Shown here piece by piece: positions 21,599 through 33,500 of a stretch of 64,000 nt of DNA. This DNA is from Oehlia diaphana. Its lineage: Eukaryota; Glomeromycota; Glomeromycetes; Glomerales; Glomeraceae. The stretch covers positions 15,927 through 79,926 of the forward strand of contig QZLH01000012.1 of assembly GCA_003833135.1 (NCBI GenBank), in the 5' to 3' direction. The notes below the pieces were generated by a model. It was not told the DNA's origin. It was given only the letters and a program-made list of their open reading frames with translations, and did no database searches. Every line of letters begins with the position of its first letter. The first letter of the stretch is position 1. The translations under genes and the position numbers were made by a program.

Positions 21599-21866
21599 AT
21601 CCTTTTTTTTATCTTTTTAAACTTTTGATACGCATAACGCGTGATGTTTAATTAGCTGCGAATTCTGCAATTTCGCAGATTACTGCAGAATTTTTTTAAT
21701 AAATCTGTAAAATTGCAAATTTTATAAAAAAACTTCTGCGGTAATTTGCGAAATTGCAAAATTTGCAGAATTTCGCAGAAATGTGTAAAAAAAGTGCAAA
21801 AAAAATGCGGAGAACTGTAAATTTTGCAGTTCTCTGCAGATCTGCACCCTAAAAAATTTCCCGATG

Positions 21867-22980
21867 AAGTCTCTTCAATTCTTATAAAGCCTAATTATAG
21901 TAAGAATGCAGGTTCAATTCTGATTGATCATAGAATCTACACTAAATTTTACTGTATGTAAATATATTATATCATTAAAGTGAAATCATAAGATTAGTAT
22001 GAACTGCATCATGATATATCAGTGTGTACAATTAGGCTGCATATTTTAACAGAAAGTCACAATATTCTTCATTCTGAAATTGAAGCAATAGTAAGCCAAT
22101 TGTTCTGTCTAAGTAATTACTGCTTGTATACTACTTAGATGAACTTTTATCTTGATAATTACTCTATAATACTACTAAGGGTATGGTAAACTTTACTGTA
22201 GGATTTACATATTAGATGGAGTTTATGGATAGTAAAGTTTTAGACGTAATATCTTTGTGGTAGATCACCTTCTAATAGATTTAGACTGACTATAATGTTC
22301 ATTAGCTTACAAATATATGAGATTTTAAGGTAAAGTTCAATTTTTCACTATATTTGATATATTGGCTAATGAACCTTAGGTGGCTGAAGTAAGTACTTAT
22401 AATATAAGGGGGATCCTGTACCCTTATTGCTTATTGTTCTGATAATCATTACTATACTATTAGGAGATTAATAACTATGGTAGACTGAAATGGTAATTGT
22501 AACTTGTAGTAGGCTTTAAATGAGATCATACCAGTTAAAACTACTATGGAAGGACTTTTAGATGTTTGTATTATTATATCTGCCTATACAGGCTGATTGT
22601 TTCTGAATTGCAAAGTTTGTTTTATGATTTAAAACTTTACTATACTTGATATATTATGTTAAAATGCCTAGTTAAAATGACTAGAATATATGTAATCTAA
22701 TATAGTGTTATAGAAGTATAAGAGAATAGTCACTCTAATTAGACTCTAAGTGGGGTTATATGCTATAAACTGTACCTTTAAATATTCTTTTGTCTTCTAC
22801 TATAAAATAATAGAAAAATTCATTACTTAGTTCATCTAGAGTTCTGCAATTTGATTTTGACATTTGACACTTAATTTAAATTTGATTTAACAAATTCAAA
22901 TTAGTCTCATATTTGATTTGATTTGATTTTGAGAAATCTTCAGTTTATCTTACACATATAGAAAATACTTCTAAAAAGTA
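21867..22980. other. Repeat-desert DNA, no gene seen
   Basis: Less AT-skewed than its neighbours. Some phrases recur loosely (ACTTTACTRTA..., CTATATTTGATATATT, TAATCTAATATAG), suggesting an old repeat. No open frame longer than a few dozen codons matches anything. Confidence 0.45.
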
Positions 22981-23745
22981 GTTAAAAAAAAAAAAAAAAT
23001 TTTTCTGAACCATTTAAGATGAAATAGATGTAAAAGAATGTAAAGTATATTAAAAATATATTTATTAATTTTTAATACTTTTTTTAAGAATAATTCTCTA
23101 AACCATTCAAAGATAAAATAGATATAAGATATGCTGAAAATATTTTTATTTTATTTATTTTTTTCATTAAGAACGTTTTACTAATATTTATTAATATTTT
23201 TTTTAAAAACAGTTTTTAAACTATTTAAAAACAAAATGGATATAAGGTAGTATTGCTATTTAAAATTTATTTAACAATAAAATTCAAAAATCTGAAATTC
23301 AAAACTTTATTTTTAATGAAAAAATTGATAAATCTAAAACTTTTTTATATTAAAGCAGTTTAGACAATTAATTTTATTATAAAAAATAGTTTAAATTAAA
23401 TTTTAATTAAATTAAAATTTTAAAAAAATAGTTTTGGCAAGTATCAGGTAAGTTGGAAATGCAAAATTATTTTTTTTTGATTTTTTTTTTTGTTAAAGAA
23501 TATTTTATTGATATTCTTTAATCTTTTTTTTAAAAATAGCTTTCTGAATCATTTAAAAATAAAATGGATGTGAAATAAACTGAAAGTGCAAAAATTTATT
23601 TTTTTTAATTTTTTTTATTAAGAACATTTTATAATATTCTTTAATACTTTTTTTTCAGGAATAACTTTCTAGATCATTTAAAATAAAATAAATACAAGCA
23701 GGATAAGGCTGTTCCAATTTAATCTTTAGTTTAACGTTTTCCCTT
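22981..23745 (+). repeat. Decayed intron-like array, part A
   Basis: Loose repeats of about 100-130 bp share TTTTTTTAATATTTTTTT, a CTAATATT or CTAAT word, then TTTAAAAATAACTTT, then a TGAAAAATGCAAAATT or GATATAAGRTA word. They resemble the units at 25380-26420. The two tracts are split by the element at 23783-25223. Confidence 0.4.
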
Positions 23746-23782
23746 CTTTTTATTTTTGAAAAATTCAAGAGTGATTTAAACA

Positions 23783-25223
23783 TAGTACTTTACATGAGTC
23801 AGCTTGAGCCAAGCTACAGTCTGGCTTAGTTCAGCTTAAAGATCTGCATCAAGCCAAATCTGAAATGAGCTGAGCCACAAAAATCTTGGCTCAATTTGAT
23901 TCGAGTCAAGCTGAACCATAAAAATCCTGGCTTGAGCCAAGCTAAAGTCAAGCTGACTTAAGCTTTATCATAAAAATATTTTCATAACGTTTTTACTTTA
24001 AATTATTAAAAAAATGTTGCAAAATATTTTTTTAATTAAATTAATGTAAAATATAACGTTTTACAGCATTTTTACATTATATTATTAAAAAAATGTTACG
24101 AAATGTTATTTTTAACTAAATAAATGTTTTCATAACATTTTTACTTTAAATTATTTAAAAAATGTTGCAAAACATTTTTTACTTTTTGTTTTTATATATA
24201 TAGTGCCAAAACTATTTGCTTCAGTATTTTTCCTTTTGATTTTACATGCAGTAATGGGAATTTCCAGTTTCCAATGAAAATTTTACTGGAAACTAGAATC
24301 TGGAACATTGGAATTTTGATTCCAAATTGATTCCAATGATTTCTGGAATCTGGAAATTTGATTCCAATACTTCAAAAACCACTGGAATCAATCTGGAATA
24401 CATGTTTCCAGATTTCAGATTTCAGAAAATGCCAACACTGTTTACATGTAAAAATGCCAAAACTGATAGTTTCAGTATTTTTTTTCAATTTTGCATATAA
24501 AAGTACCAGAATAATTAGTTTCAGTATTTTTTTTTTGATTTACATGTAAAAATGCCAAACTGATAGTTTCAGTATTTTTTTTGATTTTATATGTAAAAAT
24601 GTCAGAATAATTAGTTCTGGTATTTTCTTTTTGAATTTATATGTAAAAACGCTAAAATTATTAATTTTAGCATTTTTTTTCAATTTTACATGTAAAAACG
24701 CTAGAATTATTAGTTTTGGTGTATTTTTTTTGATTTTACATGTAAAAATACCAGAATAATTAGTTCCCATTTTTTTTTGATTTTACATGTAAAAATGCTG
24801 AAACTATTAGTTTTGGCATTTTTTTTTGATTTTACATGTAAAAACACTAGAATTATTAGTTCTGGCAGTTTTTTTTCAATTTTACATGTAAAAATGCCAG
24901 AATTATTAGTTCTGGCATTTTCTTTTGATTTTATGTAAAAACATTAAACTGATAGTTTTGGCATTTTTTTTGATTATACATGTAAAAATGCCAGAATTAT
25001 TAGTTTCAGTAGTTTCTTTTTTTTGTATAATAGCTTGTTTAGCTCATGAGCCAGCTCGAGCTTTTTGAGCTAAATCTGTTACAGGTTTGAGCTTTTTGAG
25101 CTGAGTCTAATAACTGGTTCAAACTCTTTTAAGCTGACTCATGAGCTATTAAACCAATTTAATTATGACTTGGCTTGGCTCAACTTGAAAAGCTTGAACC
25201 AGCTTAGCTCATGTAAAGCACTA
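23783..25223. mobile_element. hAT-like non-autonomous element, 1441 bp, 8-bp target duplication
   Basis: The left terminus is TAGTACTTTACATGAG then TCAGCTTGAGCCAAGCT. The reverse complement of the right terminus is TAGTGCTTTACATGAG then CTAAGCTGGTTCAAGCT. Flanks are TTTAAACA (23775-23782) and TTTAAATA (25224-25231), an 8-bp duplication with one mismatch, as hAT elements make. Subterminal DNA is AGCT/GAGCC-rich. The interior holds no transposase but an array of palindromes (24230-25020) and a block of ATGTTGCAAAACATTTTT-type repeats at 23990-24190. Confidence 0.75.
24420..25020. repeat. Tandem array of double palindromes, about 60-bp period
   Basis: About ten units alternate two palindromes: TTTTACATGTAAAA and AATGCCAGAA / TTATTAG / TTCTGGCATT, joined by poly-T. 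Variants keep the pairing with both arms changed, for example GCTAAAAT..ATTTTAGC at about 24650-24670 against GCCAGAAT..TTCTGGC at 24893-24918. A stop-free minus-strand ORF across part of it (24540-24770) is a consequence of the repeat, not a gene. Confidence 0.85.
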
Positions 25224-25379
25224 TTTAAATATATATATTTGATATATTTAAATACCCCTTTCTTTACTAAAATTTAATAGTACTAAGAATTTCTAATTTT
25301 ACTAAAAATTTCTGAAATTTATAATATATTTAATTTTTATGTTTGTTTAAATTATCCTTTTCCTTTCTCTCAAAATTTT

Positions 25380-26420
25380 TGGCCAAAAGAACGTTAAACT
25401 AATTATTAATTTGAAATGGCTTAAGTCAGAAATGCAAAATTTTATTTTTTTTTAATTTTTTTATTAAAAATATTTTACTAAAGCTTTAAAATGGTAAGTT
25501 TTACAATGATTTTTATTATAGAACTTTAATGTTTTTTATTTTTTAAAGAATATTTCTATCTTTTTTTTTATTTTATTTTATAGGTTTTGATACTTTAAGA
25601 TTTTAAAATTTCAATATAATAAGTTTTGTAACAAACTTTTTATTATAAAATTTATATTTTTTTTATTTTTATATTTAACATTCTTTTATTTTTTTTTTAG
25701 GTTTTTAGCTTTTAGACAGAATTTTAAAGATAATGCTTCAAAATTTTATTTTATTTTTTTATAATATTTAAATAAAATATTAGCTAATATTTAAATTTTA
25801 TTTTTTGTAGATTTTTGGCTTAGTAAAACTTTTAAATTTTTAGTTTTTTTTTTTTTATTTAATAAATATTTACTATTGTTTGTACTTTTTTTTTTGAGGT
25901 AAAAGAAACTAAAAAACAAATTTAATATTTATTAATATTTATTTTTAAATTTAGAATACCAATTTTGAAAGTAAACTTCAATTTTTTTTATCTTTATTTT
26001 TTTTTGTTTTATTTAGTAAAAATGTTTTTAATATTTCAATTTTTTTTATTTTAGGATTTGATTTTTTTGAACTCTTCTAAATAGGAATTTTAAAGGTAAT
26101 TCTTAAAATTTAATTAATTTATTTATTATTTTATTTTTATTTAAAAAACCATTGATTAATATTTCAATTTTCTTTTTTATAAGTTTACAGTTTTTTGGGT
26201 AGTATTTTAAAAGTAAATCTTTAAAAAAAATTATTTTTTATTCAATGAAATATTTACTAATATTTTATTTTTATTTTTTATAGGTTTTGGCTTTATAGTT
26301 TTTAAATGAAATTTTGAAGGTAAAATTTCTTTAAAATTCTTTTATATTTTTTTTATTTAGCAAAACATTTTCTAATATTATTTTTTTTTTTTTTTGTTAC
26401 TTTTAATTTGTAAAATATTT
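25380..26420 (+). repeat. Decayed intron-like array, part B
   Basis: Units of about 90-130 bp, for example ATGGTAAGTTTTACAATG at about 25493, then TTTTATTTTATAGGTTTTGA at about 25573, then later ...TTTTTATAGGTTTTGGCTTT at about 26278 and AATTTTGAAGGTAAAATTTC at about 26311. Each has a donor-like GGTAARTTT after a short exon-like stretch and a T-rich TATAGGTTTT acceptor-like end. More decayed than the arrays at 19 and 61 kb. Confidence 0.55.
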
Positions 26421-27436
26421 ATTAATGTTTTGATTATATATTTGTTTTCTAATATAACTATACATATGAAGTTTTACTATAAGTATACTTGTTTATAATT
26501 ATATTATTTAGTAATTCAAAAGGTGTAATAATAAAAGGAAATAATTGTACTGTAAAATTTAAAATAAAAAATGAAAAATATGTAAAATAGACTATTAAAT
26601 TAGTTTAATCTTAATATGTTATTATTATAATATATATTTTTATAAATATTATGGTGTAACATTTAGTATTATAATGTAAAATATAATTATTATATTAATA
26701 ATATTAGTTTAATTAGATTATTAATAATATAGAATAAAAAGTTTGGTAACAAATAAAAAAAATGCATAAATCATTTAACTATGATGTTAAATACAATGAT
26801 AATATAATATTTTTATATAAAATAAGAAGTAAAAAACTAATTATACTTTAAATATTATATTATAAAAATATTAACTGATAAGTTAATTTATAATTTATTA
26901 TCCATTACTTTATATGAAATAAACATTATACTTATCATTAAAAGTGAAAAAATTATGATTTGTATAATTTACAAAATAAAAAATAGCTTTAATGCTATAT
27001 AATTTGCTTTGTATGCTCTGTAACTTTTTATTAAACAGGAAAAACTATTTACAAATTATTTATATAAAAGAATAATTAATTTAAATTTTTATGCTATAAT
27101 AAAAAAATGTGTATTTAAGCACTACTTCTTGAATGCTTAATTTTTTTTTGTTTGTTTGATAATAAATCTCTAGAGAATAAATATTTACATAAACAAATAA
27201 AATTTCATTTTGATGCTACAAAATATTAATTACAATTAAATAAATCTGTTTTCATTGCATAAAAAAAAATGCAATAAGGTGTTACCCACCCAAACACCAA
27301 AAACATTCCTAAATTTGCAGATAATACCAATAATGGTAAAAAAACAATATTAATTGTTTATTCCAACTAATATTTCTTACATATATGTACAATCTCATTA
27401 AAGATTATCTCATTATCATGACCAAAATTTTCATAA
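26421..27436. other. AT-rich intergenic DNA downstream of the AFF-like gene
   Basis: No gene or clear repeat. The last 150 bp probably includes the 3' UTR of the minus-strand gene that ends at 27437. Confidence 0.5.
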
Positions 27437-29643
27437 TTAATGTCTGTTCGATCTCGATTTTGGCTGAGGCGCACTTTTCTTTATATCTTTATTTTTGGAG
27501 TCATTATCTCTGCGCCATTCTTTTAGCAAATTTCTGATGTAATCAACAGCAACTCTAATATCGGATTCTAAATTGAATCCGAGTTGCTTATACATATTTG
27601 TTTTTTCCCAATACTTAGTAAATTCATTCACTAAGTCTTCAACTTTATGTGAATCGCTAAGAGCCCTAACAAAGAAAAGAAAAAGCATAAATAATAATTT
27701 AATATCGAAAAACCGTAAAAATTTAAAGCTTACTTATTATAATGTTCACGCTTATATGCGAGAGTTTGTTCGGATAATCTTCCGGTTTTCTCGATCAGTT
27801 CATTATAACGTATAATGGTATCTTTAAATATTGGACGAACTCTTTTATCTTCAAAAATGAAATATCTTCTTGTTATTAGGGCCTTTAAGCCCCAGAAAGC
27901 CGCTTGGATTTTCTTGTCTTTATCGAACCTATTAATGACGTGACTCATAAATCCAGCGGGATTTACAACATTTTCATTATGTCCGAGTGATGCAGCGATT
28001 AATTGTTCATAGAATGCATCAGCATAATAACATGCTGCCTCGGCGTAATCACTTGGATTTTCGTTATGATCTCCTTGACGTTTTAAGTTAGTCGCTTTTG
28101 TAAATAGATCTTCGTAACGTTTGTGAGCTTCATTAGCCATTTTCATTACTTCATCATTTGCCAAGGTTGATTCTGTGGACGAGTTAGAGTAAGAAACGTT
28201 TGCAGACGGTAAATTAGAATCGGTTTGCACCGCGACTGATACAACATTAGATGGATCAGTTTGGACTTCTTGAGTATTCGTTTCTGCTTCGACCTGCACG
28301 GTTCGAGACACTGTTTGAACCGAGTTATGCTCTGTCTTCCTTTTCTTTGACGCCATTGATTTTGAAGATGCCATCACGTCATCATTTTCACGGCTGCGTT
28401 TTGCACTATGCTTTAAAGCAACTATAAATTGTTCTGGTCGTGCTTGTTTTTTAACGCTAGCGATTTCGACATTCTCGTCCAAATCCGCAGCTTTTTCTTT
28501 GCTCTTGCCCTTAAGTGCCGGGCGTTTTTGTGGTCGTTTCATAGCGACTTCTTTTTCCTTGTTTCTTTTGTGGAGGACCTTAATATCTTCCTCTTTAGGG
28601 AGGATGAGCCTTTTCCTGCTCTTCCTGATATTTTCGTACGTCTATTTTAATAATTTTTTTTTTTAAATAAAAACGATTTATTTACATAATAAATTCAATA
28701 CATTCAAATAGAAAACCGATGTTTCCAATAATAATTACTTCAAGTAAATTTTGGCATTTGGTCAAGGTTGAGAGTGTAATATTCTCTTGGGCGGGTTTTT
28801 TTATTGCCGGTTGTTTTCCTTCTTGTCGTCGTTGTTGTTGGTTTGCTTGCGACTGACTCCTCCTATAATAATGATTCACGCAATCGAGATATTAATTAAT
28901 CAACTGCTAATCGTAAATGATTTATAAACTATTTAAACGTATGATATTGATTCATCTTTGTGATATATATAGTTCGAAAATAAGTACTACTACTACCTTG
29001 CAACTGAGCTCGTTTCACCATTCTTTTTTGATAAGCGACCTTGTTCTTCCTCTTTTGGTAATCGACCTTGTTCTTTAAGCACCTTTAGCTCTTTGTCATT
29101 GAAAGAATTGGTTAATCCTAAGCTTAAAAGCATATTAGCAACTGATAAATTGACTTTCTTCTCTGGTGGTGCGGGGGTTTGACCGTTTGCTCCAGTATTA
29201 CTCGTATTGGGAGCAGTCTGTTGTCGTGTAGCTTGTATGGTACTTTTTTGCTGTGAATTTACGGGTAATCTTTGGGAATGTGACGGCATTTGTGAGTTCC
29301 CTCGCTGATAATGTCCTGGCTGCTGGTTAAAACCTTGCGAGTGATTTATCGGTTGTTGTGTGATCCCTCGAAGTTGCTGTGCCGACTGCTGATTAGTCCA
29401 ATATTGTGGAGGTGGTGAAGGCTGTGGTGATGGTGGACTTTCTGTGAACGAAGTCCACTCGTCAAATTGAGGTATGTAATCTGAACGTAAATAATACCTT
29501 CCGCGAGAAAGATGTTTATTAGGGCCATTTGGAAATCGATTTTTCAGTTCTTTGACCCTATTAGAAGTTAGTTTGTTGAGATCTGCTAAGAACTTTAGAT
29601 TATTTTGGTGTATAGAATTTGGGTTTTTTGAAAATCCTGACAT
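27437..29643 (-). CDS. Nuclear scaffold-like protein with a possible AF4/FMR2 C-terminal homology domain
   Basis: Four exons, in transcription order 29643-28997, 28862-28739, 28641-27734 and 27665-27437, all in phase, give 635 residues. The N-terminal third is a Gln/Pro/Ser-rich disordered region (SPPSPQPSPPPQYW, many QQ), the middle is strongly basic (RKSRKRLILPKEEDIK, KRPQKRPALKGKSKEK). The C-terminal third is helical: MANEAHKRYEDLFTKATNLK, YAEAACYYADAFYEQLIAA, IQAAFWGLKALITRRYFIF, TKYWEKTNMYKQLGF. That layout (disordered, basic, then a helical repeat module of about 250 residues) recalls the C-terminal domain of AFF4 and fission yeast Ebp1, scaffolds of the super elongation complex. The match is by pattern only, so the family call is tentative; the gene model is firm. 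It faces away from CHD1. Confidence 0.85.
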
Positions 29644-30553
29644 TGCTGTTAAGGACTTTCGTTGAAAATCTTTATTTTAATGATAATATAGGTTACTAGA
29701 AAGCAGTAACCTTGAAGTGAAAGTAATAAACAGTAACAATATCTGTATAATGAAATATATGTTGAGACAGCTTAGAGTCAGAAATATAACGATAAATGGT
29801 TTTTTGAAAGGGTTCAGCTATTCAAGAAAGAAATTTTGTAAGAGTAAAGGCAATAAATCAAATCAACAATTATTTGAAAGGTTTGACTAACTAATGTTCT
29901 GGGAAAGTTTGAAGTCCAAAAAAAAAATATTTCGGTCAGACTACTAGTAAACTTAACCAATAACATTTTATCAACCCTTAAAGTAATCGAACGTAACTTT
30001 GGCCGAATGTTTTGGGCTACATTATGAAATACATAATCATAATCCTGTTTAATAGATTATCACTCATGTACACATTCTGGCTCATCTTTAGTAAAGCGCA
30101 ATAGAGAAGTTGGTTTAACTTCATTTCACAAGAGTTTAATTAATATACTCGCTAAATTGAAGATTCGAAAATATAGTCGTTAATGATTCGAGAAAAATTA
30201 TTTGAAAAAATTACAAATAATAAACAATTAGACAAGACACGCTCGCAAGAAAAAAATATAACTTCAGCGGCACTTAAAACATAGTAAAATAAATTGAAAA
30301 TTATTCACTGCGGATCATACCAGTGAAAAAACATACCCGATAAAAAATCAGAAATTTGAAACCTGAATAAATAGGTTGTCAATCTGAAATTCTAATAGGA
30401 TTTCCTTAGATTTCTTTTACCGTGACAGTTATCACCACACAACCGTCATAGTGTTCTCAAATAATACCTCTCTATATATTACAAAGTAATTAAACTCTCA
30501 AAAGCTTAATTAAAAGTCTTTATATACTCTTTGTCTTCTGAATCTCGTCAAAG
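29644..30553. other. Divergent intergenic region between the AFF-like gene and CHD1
   Basis: 910 bp between two chromatin/transcription-type genes read in opposite directions. It must hold both promoters. No ORF, repeat or RNA gene stands out. Confidence 0.5.
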
Positions 30554-33500
30554 ATGGCAGGTATGTATCAAGAAACTATATAAACGACTGAATAAAGCCT
30601 CACTACTCTGGACCTACTGTTTCATTCATTAAAACTTATACACTGAGAGATCAAAAATTTTGTTCTATACTTGTTTTATTATAAATATTATACCACGTAA
30701 AGTAGTTTACTGTAATAAGCTTCAATAAACATAAGCCAGTTATATCCCACCCATACCTTTCTTTTTATATCCCTTTCATCCATTTCTTTTTCCTTATTTT
30801 TTTTTCAAAAATCGTTAATCTATTTTTAACTTTACCTTTTTCTAATCATGCCACTTCAAAACAACTATTTTTCGAATTTTTTTTTTGAGAATATTTTTAA
30901 TTTCCACAATTTTTTTTACACACTATGGTGACTAGTTTTTATTTATTACATTTTATATTTCTTTCTTTTCAACACTTACCTCTTTTCCTGTTCGATCATC
31001 TTCGTCACCATCTTCAAGATTACTGATCAACCTCTTCAAAATTTTGTTTTTGTCGTGTTTTTTACTATTATTTGCTTCTATAAATCTATATTTTAACCCT
31101 TTTAAAGATTTTACACGTGTGCTTCATCTTCTTTTTCTCTAAAGCGCGCAAATACCCTTGTTTTTATCTCCAATATTTTGCTTTACCTAACATTTTGTTA
31201 GAACGTTAGAAATTTAGAATCTTTTAAAACGTTCGACAAAATGAGTTGGTTTCTTTACTAACTTATATTTCTTCATATTTCTCTATAATATTTCTCCTTT
31301 TAGGTTCAGAATTTATGGGACTCGCGGGACTCGACCCTGAGTTATACGGCCTGCGTAGATCTCGGCGCACGGCTACTACTACTCGTGCCGTCAGTTACAA
31401 AGTGCGATGAATACTTATGTTATTGATGTGTTTATTGTTTATTTAGAACATTCATTAATGTTCTTTATTCTTACATATTATATATTTTAGTTACCTTCTT
31501 CCTCCGAAGAAGATACTGATGGTGATGAGCTTGGATCTTCTACTACTTCAAGAAAACGTAAGAAGATCGGAATGGCCGGCAAGAAAGTTGTACCAAAGAA
31601 AAAATCAAAAACTTCAAAATCTCAAAGTAAGCATTTCAGATATCGCATATTAATCAAGTCACATTCTTTGCTTGCTAGTCATAAACTTTGATTGTTCTTT
31701 TCAAGTCATAACTTCTTATCTTTTTATTAATAGATTGGGACAATTCTGCCTCTAATACAAACGATGAAGATAGTATCTTCGCTTCATCATCTCAGACGAA
31801 TAAAGACACTTCGTCCGCAAATGACACAGATGATCCAGAATGGCATTCCTCAAAGAAGACTTCAACATCAACATCATCAAGACAAAAAAAGAATACATTC
31901 CTTGATGCTAATGACTTTGTTATGGAAAAACGATATTCCAGACGTGCCCGAACAATCACGAGTTATAACGAAGACGAAATTGATAAACGACTTGGGTTCG
32001 AAGCTTATGAGGATGATATACAAATTGATGAATACGCCCAATTAGAAGAAGGTGAAGATGATTATATTTTTCAACCATGTTAACATAGTTTTGTCTTATA
32101 TCTTTTGTGCTTTATTGTTATTTAGACGAAAATGTAATCGAAAGCATTCATGATGTTAGGAAGATAGAAGGAATAGGTATGTTACTATCGTTATAATAAA
32201 TTAGTAACAATTTCATGTGTATTTATTTATAAAATTTTTTTTTAAAAAAATTAAGGAAATGATGAACAACCGGATCCAAAAACAAATATGGAATTCTATA
32301 TCAAATGGAAAGGTTGGAGTCATTTGCATAATACGTGGGAAACTTATGAAAATCTTCGTGGTTTAAAAGGATTTAAGAAATTGGAAAACTATATCAAGAA
32401 TTACTTAGCTGAACAGCGAGCATTGCTGGAAAGCCCAGAAGATAAAGAAACAATTGACGTCAAAATGGAAATGGCCAGAGACATATTAAAAGATTATAAG
32501 ACTGTCGAACGAATCATAGCAGTGAAAACCTCGCCCGAGAATTCAACCACCGAATATTTATGCAAGTTCAAACGTCTTCCCTACCAAGATTGTACTTGGG
32601 AATCAGCTGAAAATGAAATTATAAAGAACGATTTTCAATCTGACATCATTGCTTTTAATAATCGAAATAATAACACACGGGTTCCTCACAAAAGCAGAAT
32701 ATGCAAGAACCGACCGTCATTTAAACCTTTAACATCACAACCTAGTTATCTGGTAGGGGGTGAGCTTCGAGATTTTCAGCTTACTGGATTAAATTGGCTT
32801 GCTCATTTATGGTCTAAAAATTGTAACGGTATACTTGCTGATGAGGTGCATATAGGTTTTTGGTATCAATTTTTATTTGTTTCATACTTCTATTATTATA
32901 ATTTTTTTTAATCATTTAATATTATGATCGCAGATGGGTCTCGGTAAAACAGTCCAAACGATTTCGTTCCTTTCATATCTCTACCATTCAATGGAACAAT
33001 ATGGACCTTTTTTGGTTGTTGTTCCTTTATCAACAATTGGATCTTGGCAAAATGAATTTCAGACATGGGCACCTGACCTTAATGTTATCATATATACTGG
33101 AAATTCACAAAGTCGAGAAGTTATCCGCGAGCATGAATTCTCTTGTCCTTCAACTTCAGGGATAAAACGACCAAAGTTTAACGCTCTAGTGACAACATAC
33201 GAATTCATTTTAAAGGATCGTCAAGAGCTCGGAAGTATAAAATGGCAGTACTTGGCGGTGGATGAAGCTCATCGCTTAAAAAATAGTGAATCCCAGCTTC
33301 ATGAAGTATTATCAACATTTAATACTGCAAATCGTTTATTAATAACGGGAACACCTTTGCAGAATTCAGTCAAAGAGTTGTGCTCGTTAGTAAATTTTTT
33401 GATGCCAGATTTTGATGAGATTATTGCTGAAATTGATATTGAAGCACCTGATGCAGAACAAGAATCCAAGATCCGCAGACTACATAAAAGTCTTGAACCA

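Larger units (their letters stand above)
18801..21866. mobile_element. 3.07-kb TIR element carrying a tandem intron-like array
   Basis: The left end reads CATCAGGGAATTTTTTGAAG followed by CGCAATCTGTGCAGATCTGCAG. The reverse complement of the right end reads CATCGGGAAATTTTTTAGGG followed by TGCAGATCTGCAG. The subterminal parts on both sides are rich in CTGCAGATCTGCA and TTCGCAGAATTT-type words. Inside there is no transposase, only the array at 19250-21420 and a purine tract. I read it as a non-autonomous DNA element. The superfamily and target duplication could not be settled. Confidence 0.6.

Noticed and set aside
24540..24770. 76-codon Lys/Phe-rich minus-strand ORF
   Set aside because: It follows the period of the palindrome array and has no independent coding signal.
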